Origin: Nesterenkonia ebinurensis | Lineage (GTDB): Bacteria > Actinomycetota > Actinomycetes > Actinomycetales > Micrococcaceae | Direction of reading: 5' to 3' | Assembly (NCBI RefSeq): GCF_008711175.1 | Contig: NZ_VWNF01000001.1 | Span: 62,001-126,000 of the forward strand | DNA: 64,000 nt | In this document: in pieces, positions 8,692-17,598 of the stretch | Layout: each line of letters begins with the position of its first letter | Position numbering within the stretch: position 1 is the stretch's first letter | Translations under genes and position numbers: made by a program | Notes under the pieces: model-generated | The model's database searches: none | Told to the model about the DNA's origin: nothing | The model's input: only the letters and a program-made list of their open reading frames with translations

Positions 8692-10098
8692 ATGACAGGG
8701 CAGTACGGACTTCTCTCCCCACTCTGGGCAGGTACCGCAGCAGCTGCTGATACCTCAGACGAGGCCGTCCTCCTGGCTCTTCTTCAGGTGGAAGCCGCAT
8801 GGGCTGAAACCCTGGCGGTTGCAGGGGCCGTCCCAGAAAGCTCAGCTGCAGCGATCCGCACCCTCTGGCGACGCCAACAGGAATCGAGCACAGCCCCATT
8901 TGACGCTCAGGTGTTAGCTGCTGCTGCACCCGGGGGCGGGAATCCAGTGATCCCGCTGGTGAAGCTGATGCGCCAGACCCTAGCCTCCGAGGGCTGCTCA
9001 GACAGTGCGCTGCACAGGGGTGCCACAAGCCAGGACATCCTGGATACCGCTCTCCGGCTGGTCATCGGCCAGGTCAGCAAGGACATCAGCCGGCACGCCG
9101 TCCGGATCTGCGATGCCCTGGCTGCTCTGGCTGATGACCACCGCCACACCCTGTGTGTCGCTCGCTCACTGACCCAGCACGCCCTGCCGACAACATTCGG
9201 TCTTCGCGCTGCCGGTTGGTTGGACGGAGTCCAGCAGGCAATCGGTGCGCTGCACACTAGCCTCGACAGCATGCCCCTTCAGTGGGGCGGTGCGGTGGGC
9301 ACACGGGCGGCGCTGGTCGATTGGCAGGGTTCTGAAGACGCCCATCAGCTCATTCTGGACCTCGCCACTCGCCTGGGACTGCCAGCCGGGCGCCCCTGGC
9401 ACTCGCAGCGACAGCCTGCCCTCAGAGTGGCCTCCTCATTAGCCGGAGTCCTGGCAGCTCTGGGAAAGCTGGCCGGAGACGTGCTGCTGCTCCAGCGTCC
9501 CGAGATCGGTGAACTGCGTGAATCGGCAGCACCTGGCCGCGGCGGCTCCTCAGCGATGCCCCACAAACAGAACCCCGTGCAGTCAGTGCTTATTCGATCT
9601 GCCGCAAACGCGGCACCGAACCTCCTTGCCACCATGTATGCCGCAGCTTCATCGGCACAAGATGAGCGCCCGGATGGGGCCTGGCATGCCGAGTGGCCAG
9701 CACTCGCGGAGCTGCTGCGATTGGCTGCGGGCGCTTCGCAAAGAGCTGCAGACCTCGTCTCTGGGTTGGAAACATTTCCGGAGCAGATGCAGAAGAACCT
9801 GCAGTCAGCAGGCGATGTGCTCCTCAGTGAGCGTCTCGCCCTGCGACTGGGTCCGTTGCTTCCTGGAGGATCTAAGGCCCTGCAGACTGCGGTAGAGCAG
9901 TCAGTGTCCAGCGACCTGCCACTGCGCGAAATCTTGGCCGATCTCCTACGCTCAGCGGAGCCCACTGGAGAACGCGAAGAAGCCCTCGAGGAACTTGATG
10001 GCCTCTTGGACCCTGCAGGCTACCTCGGCCACGCCGAGGACCTCACCGACTCGGTGCTGGCCGACTACCAGCAGAATCGGAGCGCATGGAATGAATGA
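8692..10098 (+). CDS. pcaB: 3-carboxy-cis,cis-muconate cycloisomerase
   Basis: Fumarase/aspartase superfamily enzyme of 468 residues that lactonises 3-carboxy-cis,cis-muconate to 4-carboxymuconolactone. The superfamily signature GGSSAMPHKQNPV is near residues 280-292, and the first conserved region GATSQDILDTA near residue 110. AGGA at 8681-8684 is 7 nt before the ATG. The 3' end overlaps pcaD by 8 nt (ATGAATGA). Cytosolic, probably a homotetramer like the family. Confidence 0.95.
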   Translation: MTGQYGLLSPLWAGTAAAADTSDEAVLLALLQVEAAWAETLAVAGAVPESSAAAIRTLWRRQQESSTAPFDAQVLAAAAPGGGNPVIPLVKLMRQTLASEGCSDSALHRGATSQDILDTALRLVIGQVSKDISRHAVRICDALAALADDHRHTLCVARSLTQHALPTTFGLRAAGWLDGVQQAIGALHTSLDSMPLQWGGAVGTRAALVDWQGSEDAHQLILDLATRLGLPAGRPWHSQRQPALRVASSLAGVLAALGKLAGDVLLLQRPEIGELRESAAPGRGGSSAMPHKQNPVQSVLIRSAANAAPNLLATMYAAASSAQDERPDGAWHAEWPALAELLRLAAGASQRAADLVSGLETFPEQMQKNLQSAGDVLLSERLALRLGPLLPGGSKALQTAVEQSVSSDLPLREILADLLRSAEPTGEREEALEELDGLLDPAGYLGHAEDLTDSVLADYQQNRSAWNE

Positions 10099-10930
10099 CC
10101 ATACTCCCGCCCCGCAGGCCAGAGCCCCAGAGCTCACCGCACAGTTGCTGAGCAGGGGCGGAAACCCCCAGGACCGGACTGATCGCCCAGTACTCGTGGT
10201 GGGGCCATCACTCGGAACCTCAGTCACCGCCCTGTGGGAACCGACGATCAAGTACCTGGACGACACCTTCACCGTCGTCGGCTGGGACCTTCCTGGACAC
10301 GGCAATCAGGCACCTGCACAGGCGTCATACACCATCGAGCAACTCGCTGACTCAGTGGAAGTAATGACCAGCAGATTGGTCCAGACAGCTGACTGGAGTC
10401 CGCAGAACCGGATATACGCCGCAGGCGTCTCGCTGTCCGGAGTGGTGATGCTGGCGCTGGCTCTCCGGGCGAACACACGGTTCGAGGCACTTGCGATGCT
10501 ATGCTCCTCGGCACGTATCGGCACTGCTGGCTCCTGGAATGAACGTGCGAACCTGGTAGCTCAGGTTGGCACACCCACCATGGTCGAGGGTTCAGCCGCC
10601 CGATGGTTTGCCCCTGGCTTCATCAAGACTCACCCGGAGATCGCGACAAGCCTCCTGCACAGCCTCCAGCACACTGAACGACATTCCTACGCATATGCCT
10701 GTCGCGCCTTGGCTGAGGCGGACTACTCCGACAACCTCAGTGACATAAGCCGCCCATTGTTGGCGATTGCGGGAGATCAGGACACTGTGTGCCCGCCCAG
10801 TGACGCAGAGTTCATATCTGGGCGCTCCATCAATACTGAAGTGGCTGTCCTTCCCGGTGTCGGCCACCTCGCCCCGGCCGAGGCGCCTGAGCTTACCGCT
10901 GACCTCATTAAGGAGCATTTCAATGCCTGA
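10091..10930 (+). CDS. pcaD: 3-oxoadipate enol-lactone hydrolase
   Basis: Alpha/beta hydrolase of 279 residues that opens beta-ketoadipate enol-lactone to beta-ketoadipate. The nucleophile is Ser114 in AGVSLSG, where the last Gly of the usual GLSMGG is a Ser; the acid is in AGDQDTVCP and the histidine in GVGHLAP. Oxyanion-hole region LVVGPSLGTS near residue 35-44. It overlaps pcaB upstream (8 nt) and pcaC downstream (8 nt), so the three are translationally coupled. Unlike many actinobacteria, pcaD and pcaC are separate genes rather than a fused pcaL. Confidence 0.92.
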   Translation: MNDHTPAPQARAPELTAQLLSRGGNPQDRTDRPVLVVGPSLGTSVTALWEPTIKYLDDTFTVVGWDLPGHGNQAPAQASYTIEQLADSVEVMTSRLVQTADWSPQNRIYAAGVSLSGVVMLALALRANTRFEALAMLCSSARIGTAGSWNERANLVAQVGTPTMVEGSAARWFAPGFIKTHPEIATSLLHSLQHTERHSYAYACRALAEADYSDNLSDISRPLLAIAGDQDTVCPPSDAEFISGRSINTEVAVLPGVGHLAPAEAPELTADLIKEHFNA

Positions 10931-11345
10931 CTCGATCCCTTCTGCCAACGAGCCTGAGGACCGCACTTATCAAGAAGGCATGCGCGTTCGAAGAGAAGTG
11001 CTCTCGGACGCGCATGTTGACCGTGCCCAGAGGAAGAAGGACGAATTCACACGGGACTTCCAAGAGCTGATCACACGCTACGCTTGGGGCACAATATGGA
11101 CGCGTCCGGGCCTGCCGCGAACGACCCGCTCCGCGATCACACTGACAGCCATGATCGCTGGCGGGTACTGGGAGGAGCTTGAGATGCATGTCCGCGCTGC
11201 AGTACGAAACGGCATGACTGCTGCAGAGATCAAAGAAGTCTTCCTGCAATCGGCAATCTACTGCTCAGTTCCCGCAGCCAACGTGGCTTTCGGCATCGGC
11301 CAACGGGTACTCGCTGAGGAGCTCGGCGAGGGGTCCTCGGCATAG
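10923..11345 (+). CDS. pcaC: 4-carboxymuconolactone decarboxylase
   Basis: 140-residue AhpD-like decarboxylase converting 4-carboxymuconolactone to beta-ketoadipate enol-lactone, one step before PcaD. The family core is seen as REVLSDAHVDRA, the RSAITLTAMIAGGYWEELEMHVRAA helix pair and the GMTAAEIKEVFLQSAIYCSVPAAN segment that lines the active site. Overlaps pcaD by 8 nt and is the last gene of the operon; the next gene converges after 12 nt. Confidence 0.95.
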   Translation: MPDSIPSANEPEDRTYQEGMRVRREVLSDAHVDRAQRKKDEFTRDFQELITRYAWGTIWTRPGLPRTTRSAITLTAMIAGGYWEELEMHVRAAVRNGMTAAEIKEVFLQSAIYCSVPAANVAFGIGQRVLAEELGEGSSA

Positions 11346-11357
11346 CCCCACGTCAGC

Positions 11358-12569
11358 TCAGCCGATTGGACGTGACGAGCCAGCCTGCCGCGAAGCGACT
11401 CCCATCACCGCAGCACAAAGCAACAATGCACCTGTCGCCACCGCCCAGCCTGCTGTGACATGGAGCAGCCAACCGATAACCACGGGACCCAGAGCTGCCA
11501 AACTGTAGCCCACGCACTGGACCATGCCCGAGAGATGCCGTCCATAGTCAGCGCTGACCGGTCGAATGGCAATCAGCGTGATACCCAGGCCTATCCCCGC
11601 TCCTTGGACCCATCCGCCTATAAACATCCACAAGGGCCACCCCTGAGGCACCAAGAACAGCCCCAGGAAGAACACGAACCATCCGCCCGCTACCAGCAGA
11701 CCGGCTCGATCGGCGCCGCCGAGCCACTCCAGCAGCTTGGGCACTAAGAGGGTGCCCCCAATACCAAGTATGTGAAATCCAGACAGTGCACTCCCAGCTG
11801 TAGACTCACTGACCCCGCTCATCTCCACCAGCTGTTGAGGCGACCATGTGCTCGCGGTATAGAACAACAGGGCCTGCATGCCGAAGAAGATCGCCAGCCA
11901 CCAAGCTGCTCCTTGTCGCCAAACATGACCCCAGGAGCGGGCTGCAGCAATGGGCACAGTCCTCGAATCTTCAGGTAGTTCAGAGCTTCGATCCTGTACG
12001 TTTCGCCAGTGCACCAGCCAAGCGATGAGTGCCGCGGCGACGATCAAACATGGAAGCGTCGACGACCACCTCCATCCCACCAGTAGTGCAAGCGGAACGG
12101 CGATCGCCGCAACGAGTCCTTGGCCCAGCCCATATGCACTCACAGAGGCAGCCATGATCTTCGGAATATGGGGCCCTCCATCGCGTCTCACCACCACCGG
12201 CAACAAGACATTGCCGATAGTGATGGCGATCCCGACTACTGCAGTCATCATGAGAAAACCGCTGCCGCCGATCCATGGTCTGACCAGAATCGCTGCGCCC
12301 AACAGGACCAGCGCAAGACAGATGCTCCGATTGACGCCGACGCGTCGAGCCACTACCGCCACGAAGGGAGAGATCACTGCGAAGGCCATCAGCGGAACTG
12401 ACGTCACCAAGCCCGCCACGGCAGGACTGAAGTCAAAGTCGGCGGATATTCGTGACAGCAGTGGCGGGATCCCAACGATAGGCCCGCGAAGCGTCAGCCC
12501 AATCAGGACGACAGCGACAATCAGGCTCACCTGAAAGCTGCGCGGGCCCCAGCTTCCTCGCGTCACCAC
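11358..12569 (-). CDS. MFS transporter, CynX/NimT family
   Basis: 403-residue carrier with about 12 hydrophobic helices; the LRGPIVGIPPLLSRISADF opening of the first loop is typical of CynX/NimT carriers. It ends 12 nt from pcaC, convergent. Location between pca genes and the ABC importer suggests uptake or efflux of an aromatic acid such as a hydroxybenzoate or protocatechuate, but the AAHS family usually does this job, so the substrate is inferred from context only. Confidence 0.8.
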   Translation of the reverse strand: MVTRGSWGPRSFQVSLIVAVVLIGLTLRGPIVGIPPLLSRISADFDFSPAVAGLVTSVPLMAFAVISPFVAVVARRVGVNRSICLALVLLGAAILVRPWIGGSGFLMMTAVVGIAITIGNVLLPVVVRRDGGPHIPKIMAASVSAYGLGQGLVAAIAVPLALLVGWRWSSTLPCLIVAAALIAWLVHWRNVQDRSSELPEDSRTVPIAAARSWGHVWRQGAAWWLAIFFGMQALLFYTASTWSPQQLVEMSGVSESTAGSALSGFHILGIGGTLLVPKLLEWLGGADRAGLLVAGGWFVFFLGLFLVPQGWPLWMFIGGWVQGAGIGLGITLIAIRPVSADYGRHLSGMVQCVGYSLAALGPVVIGWLLHVTAGWAVATGALLLCAAVMGVASRQAGSSRPIG

Positions 12570-12625
12570 AGCTCAGCCAAACGACACATCATGGAGCAGC
12601 TCCGATCCCTGTCGAGACCAGGCGC

Positions 12626-13480
12626 CTACGAGGTGGACACGCTCGCGCCGCTCTCCGCTTCAGCGTCTGGGCGGAACCCTCGCTTTGCCTCCTGAACCAA
12701 GTCATAGACATGCGCCCTCAGGCGACCAAACTCCGGATCATTACGCGTGGTCAGCTGGTCCCGCTGGTCAGGAAAATCTACTTTGACGTCCTCCAAGATG
12801 ACGGTCGGGCGACCCGAGAGTACGAGAACTCGCTGCCCAAGGTAGATCGACTCATCAATGTCATGGGTGACAAACAGCAGCGTGATACCCAATCGCTCCC
12901 AGAGGTCACGCACCAAATCCTCCAGATCAGCTCGAGTCTGCGCATCCACTGCTGCGAAGGGCTCGTCCATGAGCAAGATATGCGGCTCATAGGCTACGGC
13001 CCGTGCAATCGCGACACGCTGCTGCATTCCGCCAGAAAGCTGCCAAGGGTAAGAGTTCGGCACATCGGCTAGTCCGACGGCCTCCAGCGACTGCTCCACC
13101 AACTGACGGCGAGTCTTACGGTCCAAGCCCTTCTCCTTGAGCGGCAACTCGACATTCTGAGACACCGTCAGCCAGGGAAAGAGTGAACGTGCATACTCCT
13201 GAAACACCACCGCCATGCCTCTTGCTGGACCCACGACCTCTTCACCCTCCAGGGTCACCCGCCCTGCGGTGGGCTCCAAGAGACCAGAGATGCAGCGCAG
13301 CAGCGTCGTCTTTCCAGCGCCGGAGGGGCCCACGATGCAGACAATCTCTCCAGCCCGTGCTTCGAAAGTGAGGTCGCGTATGGCCTCTGTGTCGCCTGCC
13401 GCAGACCGGTAGATCTTCTGCAGCCCTTCGACCTCGAGCATGGGCGCTCCTGTTTGCGGACGGTTTTCGGCAGTAGTCAT
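12626..13480 (-). CDS. ABC importer ATPase, TauB/SsuB type
   Basis: 284-residue ATPase with Walker A GPSGAGKTT (near residue 53), the signature LSGGMQQRVAIARA, and Walker B HILLMDEPFAAVD, all as in the nitrate/sulfonate/taurine import group. The ATG at 13480 follows GAGGAGGA with 6 nt; a GTG at 13483 overlapping the permease stop is possible. It is the last gene of a four-gene operon read leftward: binding protein, two permeases, ATPase. The operon promoter carries the GCGAAC operator, so it belongs with the aromatic regulon. Confidence 0.88.
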   Translation of the reverse strand: MTTAENRPQTGAPMLEVEGLQKIYRSAAGDTEAIRDLTFEARAGEIVCIVGPSGAGKTTLLRCISGLLEPTAGRVTLEGEEVVGPARGMAVVFQEYARSLFPWLTVSQNVELPLKEKGLDRKTRRQLVEQSLEAVGLADVPNSYPWQLSGGMQQRVAIARAVAYEPHILLMDEPFAAVDAQTRADLEDLVRDLWERLGITLLFVTHDIDESIYLGQRVLVLSGRPTVILEDVKVDFPDQRDQLTTRNDPEFGRLRAHVYDLVQEAKRGFRPDAEAESGASVSTS

Positions 13481-13482
13481 CA

Positions 13483-14313
13483 CTATCCTCCTCGTTGAGA
13501 CTGGCGCTGACCTCGGTACCAGTGCAGTATGGGGTTTTCAATAAGGCGGAATACTATAGACAGGCCAACGCCTAACAGTCCCAGCAGGATAATGCCCGTC
13601 CACATCTCCGGAAGGGCAAATGAACGCTGGAATTGCACAATACTGAAGCCCAGGCCGTTGTGCGCCGCGAACATCTCCGAAATCACCATCAGGATAATGG
13701 CGATCGAAAGCGACTGACGAGCACCGGTCATGATCTGCGGCGATGACGCTCGCAGCACGAGTGTCCTCAGCTGGGTCACTGACCCCAGGCCATATGTGCG
13801 AGCCGTGTCGCGCAGGACTTCATCGACCCCGCGGACCCCTTCTACGGTGTTCAGCAGAATCGGCCATACCGCACCGGTAGCAATCACCACAATTTTCATG
13901 GCGTCACCGATGCCGAAGAAGAGCATCAGGATCGGGACCAGTACCGGCGGCGGGATAGCGCGCAGAAACTCAAGAACGGGTTCGCTGAAGGATCTCAGTG
14001 TTGCGGAGAGTCCGATAGCGATACCGAGCGAGATTCCAACGAAGAGGGCTACGCCGTAGCCGGCCAACAGTCGCCCCAAGGAGGGAAACACATCGGCGGT
14101 GATCCGCCCTTCGAACCAGGTGGGGGCAAAAGTGGCAACAATGTCGCTCAGTGCCGGATAGAAGAAGCTGTCGGCCCGCTCTGAGCTGATCCACCAGATC
14201 ACGACGAGAAAAGCAGGGAGACCAAATATGAGCAGCAGTCGGCGGAACAGCGGATACCGACGAATCGAATGGAAGCGCTGTCGAGCGCCTGCTTGTGGGG
14301 CAGCGGTCGTCAT
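13483..14313 (-). CDS. ABC importer permease, TauC/SsuC type (second)
   Basis: 276-residue inner-membrane permease with about six helices and the EAA-type loop (GVDEVLRDTARTYGLGSVTQLRTLVL). An N-terminal cytoplasmic stretch of 25 residues precedes the first helix. Overlaps the upstream permease by ATGA and the ATPase start. Having two distinct permease genes suggests a heterodimeric channel, which is less common in this family than a homodimer. Confidence 0.87.
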   Translation of the reverse strand: MTTAAPQAGARQRFHSIRRYPLFRRLLLIFGLPAFLVVIWWISSERADSFFYPALSDIVATFAPTWFEGRITADVFPSLGRLLAGYGVALFVGISLGIAIGLSATLRSFSEPVLEFLRAIPPPVLVPILMLFFGIGDAMKIVVIATGAVWPILLNTVEGVRGVDEVLRDTARTYGLGSVTQLRTLVLRASSPQIMTGARQSLSIAIILMVISEMFAAHNGLGFSIVQFQRSFALPEMWTGIILLGLLGVGLSIVFRLIENPILHWYRGQRQSQRGG

Positions 14314-15155
14314 GATGCAGTCTCCCGTCGAATCGAAGCGTGCCAGTGCAGGACTCGTCGTTCAATCTGCCTGGCTCCGAGATTGACCAATACGCCCAAG
14401 ACCCCCGTCACAATCACCAATGCGTACATTGAAGCAACCTGACCCGACTCCTGGGCAATCGCCAGTAGGCGCCCCAGCCCGGGGGTGCCGATGATCAACT
14501 CGCCTGTGATGGTCAGAATCAGCGCCACGGTCGCGCCAAGTCGGAAACCGGTCATCACGTAGGGAAGCGTTGTTGGCCACACCAGTCGCAGCCCGACTGT
14601 CAGGAAGCGGAACTTATAGACTCTGGACGTGTCGCGAGCCACGGGGTCCACATCCTGGACCCCATAGAGGACTTGGACCAGAACTTGCCAGAACGTGGCG
14701 TAGACGACCAGCAGCAGGGTGCCAGGTCTACCAGTGCCCAGGAGTAAGACTGCAAGCGGGATAAGGGCCACAGATGGGATCGGCCGCAGAAACTCGATCG
14801 TCGAGGCAGTGGCGTCACGCAGGACTCCGACCGAGCCGATAATCATTCCCAGTAAGATGCCGGAAATCAGTGCGATCGATAGGCCCACTGCCCAGGTGAC
14901 CAAAGTGTTCCCAAGCGCTTCCCAGAAGACACTTGTCTGCACACGCTCGCTCAGGGCAACTGCCATCTCAGAGAATGGTGGCAGGAAACGCCTGTCAACT
15001 ATCCCTACTCGGGGAAGAGCTTCCAGCACAGCCAGCGCTGTGACGATTCCCGCTAGGCCCAGAATCGTCCGGTTGACACTAAAGTTACGAGCCCTCTTCT
15101 GCTTCGCCGAAGACTGCCGTGCTGGGGGTGCTGTCGTGGGGACAGCTGTAGCCAT
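14310..15155 (-). CDS. ABC importer permease, TauC/SsuC type (first)
   Basis: 281-residue permease paralogous to its neighbour: six helices and the EAA loop VDPVARDTSRVYKFRFLTVGLRLVWPTTLP. The first 30 residues are basic and cytoplasmic. The ATG at 15155 has GAGAGGG upstream. It lies 32 nt after the binding-protein stop and overlaps the second permease by 4 nt. Confidence 0.87.
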   Translation of the reverse strand: MATAVPTTAPPARQSSAKQKRARNFSVNRTILGLAGIVTALAVLEALPRVGIVDRRFLPPFSEMAVALSERVQTSVFWEALGNTLVTWAVGLSIALISGILLGMIIGSVGVLRDATASTIEFLRPIPSVALIPLAVLLLGTGRPGTLLLVVYATFWQVLVQVLYGVQDVDPVARDTSRVYKFRFLTVGLRLVWPTTLPYVMTGFRLGATVALILTITGELIIGTPGLGRLLAIAQESGQVASMYALVIVTGVLGVLVNLGARQIERRVLHWHASIRRETAS

Positions 15156-15187
15156 AAATGACCCTCTCTGCTGCTTACCGCTGATGG

Positions 15188-16168
15188 TCAGTTGATGAGG
15201 TCGGCAACATCCAGCTCTTCATCGATGAGGCCCTGCTCAAACGAGAGGTCTGCAAGGCGCTGCACGGCCTCCGTATTGAACTCCGAGGGGAAGCGGGGCA
15301 TGATCATCTGCTCCTGGATCTCATCGTCAATTTCTGTATAAGTACTCAGAATCTCACGAGCGGCATCTGGGTTGCTTTCGGCGTAGTCCAGGGATTCCGT
15401 CATGGCATCGGCAAACGCTTCAACGACCTCGGGCTCCTGCTCAACGTTCTGCTGGGTAGTGAAGAACGCAGCGATCAGCAGATCGGGGTCCGCCTCAGCG
15501 AAGTTATACCCCACTACCTCGGCCCCTTGGTTCTCCGCAATACTCTTGTACGGCTCAAGGATCCACGCAGCGTCCACCTGCTCCGATGCCACCGCAGCGG
15601 GCATATCTGGGAAGCCCATCTCGACGAACGTGATATCGGATGGATCACCTCCATCCTGAGCCACCATGTCACTGATGGTCACATCCCCGATGTTGTTGAG
15701 CGTATTGACGGCCACGGTGTTGCCCGGCAGATCTGCTGGGCTTGATATATCGGAGCCCTCTGGAGCGAGAACTGCACCGATGTCCGATGAGGTATCCCCT
15801 GTGGTCGCGGCTGCCGGGGTCAGCATCGTGAGCGGCAGTCCTTGGTCTACTGCAATGTAGAGCGACACGGTGTTGGAGAAGCCGAAATCATAGTCTCCAC
15901 TCACAACGGCTGGAACGATAGCGGCTCCGCCCTGGGCGACCTCAAGGGTGACATCAAGGCCATGCTCCTCGAAGATGCCTTCCTCGACACCAAGCCAAAT
16001 AGCTGCAGTGTCAACGATAGGCATCACACCTACCGTCACTTCGGTCAGCTCACCGCCATCCGCCAAGTCTTCATCATTAGAAGCCTCCTCAGTGTCCCCA
16101 TTTCCCCCGCAGGCGGAGGCGAGCAGAAGCGCAGCTGCAGCTCCCGAAGCAATAGTCTGACGTCGCAT
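15188..16168 (-). CDS. substrate-binding lipoprotein of the ABC importer
   Basis: 326-residue NMT1/SsuA-like periplasmic-type binding protein, here anchored to the membrane by a lipoprotein signal (MRRQTIASGAAAALLLASACGG, acylated Cys at 20). The mature part has the fold's typical elements: TVGVMPIVDTAAIWLGVEEGIFEEHGLDV and GDYDFGFSNTVSLYIAVDQG. First gene of the importer operon; its promoter and operator lie in the 230-nt divergent region shared with pcaF. The probable ligand is an aromatic acid, inferred from regulation and neighbours only. Confidence 0.87.
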   Translation of the reverse strand: MRRQTIASGAAAALLLASACGGNGDTEEASNDEDLADGGELTEVTVGVMPIVDTAAIWLGVEEGIFEEHGLDVTLEVAQGGAAIVPAVVSGDYDFGFSNTVSLYIAVDQGLPLTMLTPAAATTGDTSSDIGAVLAPEGSDISSPADLPGNTVAVNTLNNIGDVTISDMVAQDGGDPSDITFVEMGFPDMPAAVASEQVDAAWILEPYKSIAENQGAEVVGYNFAEADPDLLIAAFFTTQQNVEQEPEVVEAFADAMTESLDYAESNPDAAREILSTYTEIDDEIQEQMIMPRFPSEFNTEAVQRLADLSFEQGLIDEELDVADLIN

Positions 16169-16232
16169 TGTGGGCTCCTTTGGATAGACCGGATACGAGT
16201 GTCAATGAGCAGCCCCATTAGCGCTACTCTGT

Positions 16233-16248
16233 GCGAACATTAGTTCGC
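16233..16248. promoter_or_regulatory. operator palindrome of the importer operon
   Basis: Perfect palindrome GCGAAC-ATTA-GTTCGC located about +3 to +18 of the leftward importer promoter, a position where a bound IclR protein would block transcription. The same 6-N4-6 palindrome occurs at 16329 and 21987. Confidence 0.8.
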
Positions 16249-16257
16249 TACCAGAAC

Positions 16258-16286
16258 ACTCTATACTGTGTCCTCGGTCACGTCAA
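16258..16286 (-). promoter_or_regulatory. promoter of the ABC importer operon
   Basis: TTGACG (complement of 16281-16286), 17-bp spacer, TAGAGT (complement of 16258-16263). The TTGACGTGA string is repeated in the esterase promoter at 21949. Confidence 0.7.
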
Positions 16287-16290
16287 GCCC

Positions 16291-16319
16291 TTTCGATAAG
16301 GAGGATTCCCGAGTACTAT
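16291..16319 (+). promoter_or_regulatory. promoter of pcaFIJ
   Basis: TTTCGA (16291-16296), 17-bp spacer, TACTAT (16314-16319). The operator at 16329 begins about 3 nt after the expected start site. Confidence 0.62.
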
Positions 16320-16328
16320 GTTCTTATG

Positions 16329-16344
16329 GCGAACTATCGTTCGC
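16329..16344. promoter_or_regulatory. operator palindrome of pcaFIJ
   Basis: Perfect palindrome GCGAAC-TATC-GTTCGC just downstream of the pcaF -10, matching the placement in the other two promoters. Confidence 0.8.
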
Positions 16345-16398
16345 TTCCCGCACGCAAGGATATGATCCACTGCTAGTTCTCAATAGGGAGTAATCGGA

Positions 16399-17598
16399 GT
16401 GCACGAGGTTTACGTCTATGACGCCGTCCGAACGAGTTTCGGAAAACTGGGCGGCGCCCTGTCAGGAATCCGTCCAGACGACCTGGCAAAGATCGTCATC
16501 TCGGCGACCGTGGAACGGGTCCTAGAGTTGGATCCGACAGAAGTCGATGAGGTCGTTTTTGGCAACGCGAACGGCGCCGGCGAGGAGAACCGGAACGTTG
16601 CTCGAATGGCATGGCTGCTCGCCGGCGGCCCCGTGTCAGTGCCGGGAACAACTGTCAACAGGCTCTGTGGCTCTTCTCTGGACGCCACGATCATGGCGGC
16701 ACGGCAGATTGCGATCGGCGACGCTGAGGTGATGCTTGTCGGCGGAGTTGAGTCGATGTCGCGGGCCCCCTGGGTGCTTCCCAAGACGGAGCGGCCGTTT
16801 CCGATGCAGAATCTGGAACTGGTCAACACGACGTTGGGTTGGCGACTGATCAATCCCGAGATGCATACTCCGTGGACCGTTTCGCTGGGCGAAGCGACTG
16901 AGCAGTTACGCGAGAAGTACGGCATCAACAGGGAGCGACAGGACGAGTTTGCTGCGCAGTCCCATGCAAAGGCCGCCTCCGCATGGACAGCAGGACGCTA
17001 TGAAGACTTGGTAGTCACAGTTCCCGGCGCTGATCTTGATCGAGATGAGACGATCCGTGAGGAGGTCACCGTTGAGCGACTCAGTGCACTCAAGCCAGTA
17101 TTTCGCCGCGAGAACGGCACAGTCACGGCAGGAAACTCCTCGCCCATGAATGACGGCGCATCGGCTGCCCTTCTCGGGTCAGCAGCGGCATCAACGAAGC
17201 TGGGGCGCAGTCCCACTGCCCGTATCGCGGGCTGGGCGGCGGCGGCCAATGAGCCTCAGGACTTCGGCTATGCACCTGTCGAGGCGACCAATCGAGCACT
17301 GGCCAAGGCAGGCATCCAGTGGTCGGACATCCAGGCAGTGGAGCTGAACGAAGCGTTTGCGGCTCAAGCCTTAGCCTGCCTGGACGCCTGGAAAGTTGAC
17401 CCACATATCGTCAATTCCTGGGGTGGAGCTGTGGCTCTGGGACATCCACTCGGAGCCTCAGGGACTCGATTGCTCGGCACCCTGGCGGCCAGGCTGCGCA
17501 GCGAAGGACTCCGCTGGGGTGTCGCCTCCCTGTGTATCGGCGTTGGTCAGGGTTTGGCAATCGTGCTGGAGAACGTAGCTACAGAGAGGAAGCAATGA
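16399..17598 (+). CDS. pcaF: beta-ketoadipyl-CoA thiolase
   Basis: Thiolase of 399 residues cleaving beta-ketoadipyl-CoA to succinyl-CoA and acetyl-CoA. Catalytic residues are visible: nucleophilic Cys90 (NRLCGSSLDA), NEAFAAQ, His in GHPLGASG, and the second Cys in LCIGVGQG. The GTG start at 16399 follows AGGGAG. First gene of pcaFIJ, under the palindromic operator; it overlaps pcaI by 4 nt. Other acetyl-CoA acetyltransferases look alike, but the pcaIJ linkage settles the role. Confidence 0.93.
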   Translation: MHEVYVYDAVRTSFGKLGGALSGIRPDDLAKIVISATVERVLELDPTEVDEVVFGNANGAGEENRNVARMAWLLAGGPVSVPGTTVNRLCGSSLDATIMAARQIAIGDAEVMLVGGVESMSRAPWVLPKTERPFPMQNLELVNTTLGWRLINPEMHTPWTVSLGEATEQLREKYGINRERQDEFAAQSHAKAASAWTAGRYEDLVVTVPGADLDRDETIREEVTVERLSALKPVFRRENGTVTAGNSSPMNDGASAALLGSAAASTKLGRSPTARIAGWAAAANEPQDFGYAPVEATNRALAKAGIQWSDIQAVELNEAFAAQALACLDAWKVDPHIVNSWGGAVALGHPLGASGTRLLGTLAARLRSEGLRWGVASLCIGVGQGLAIVLENVATERKQ

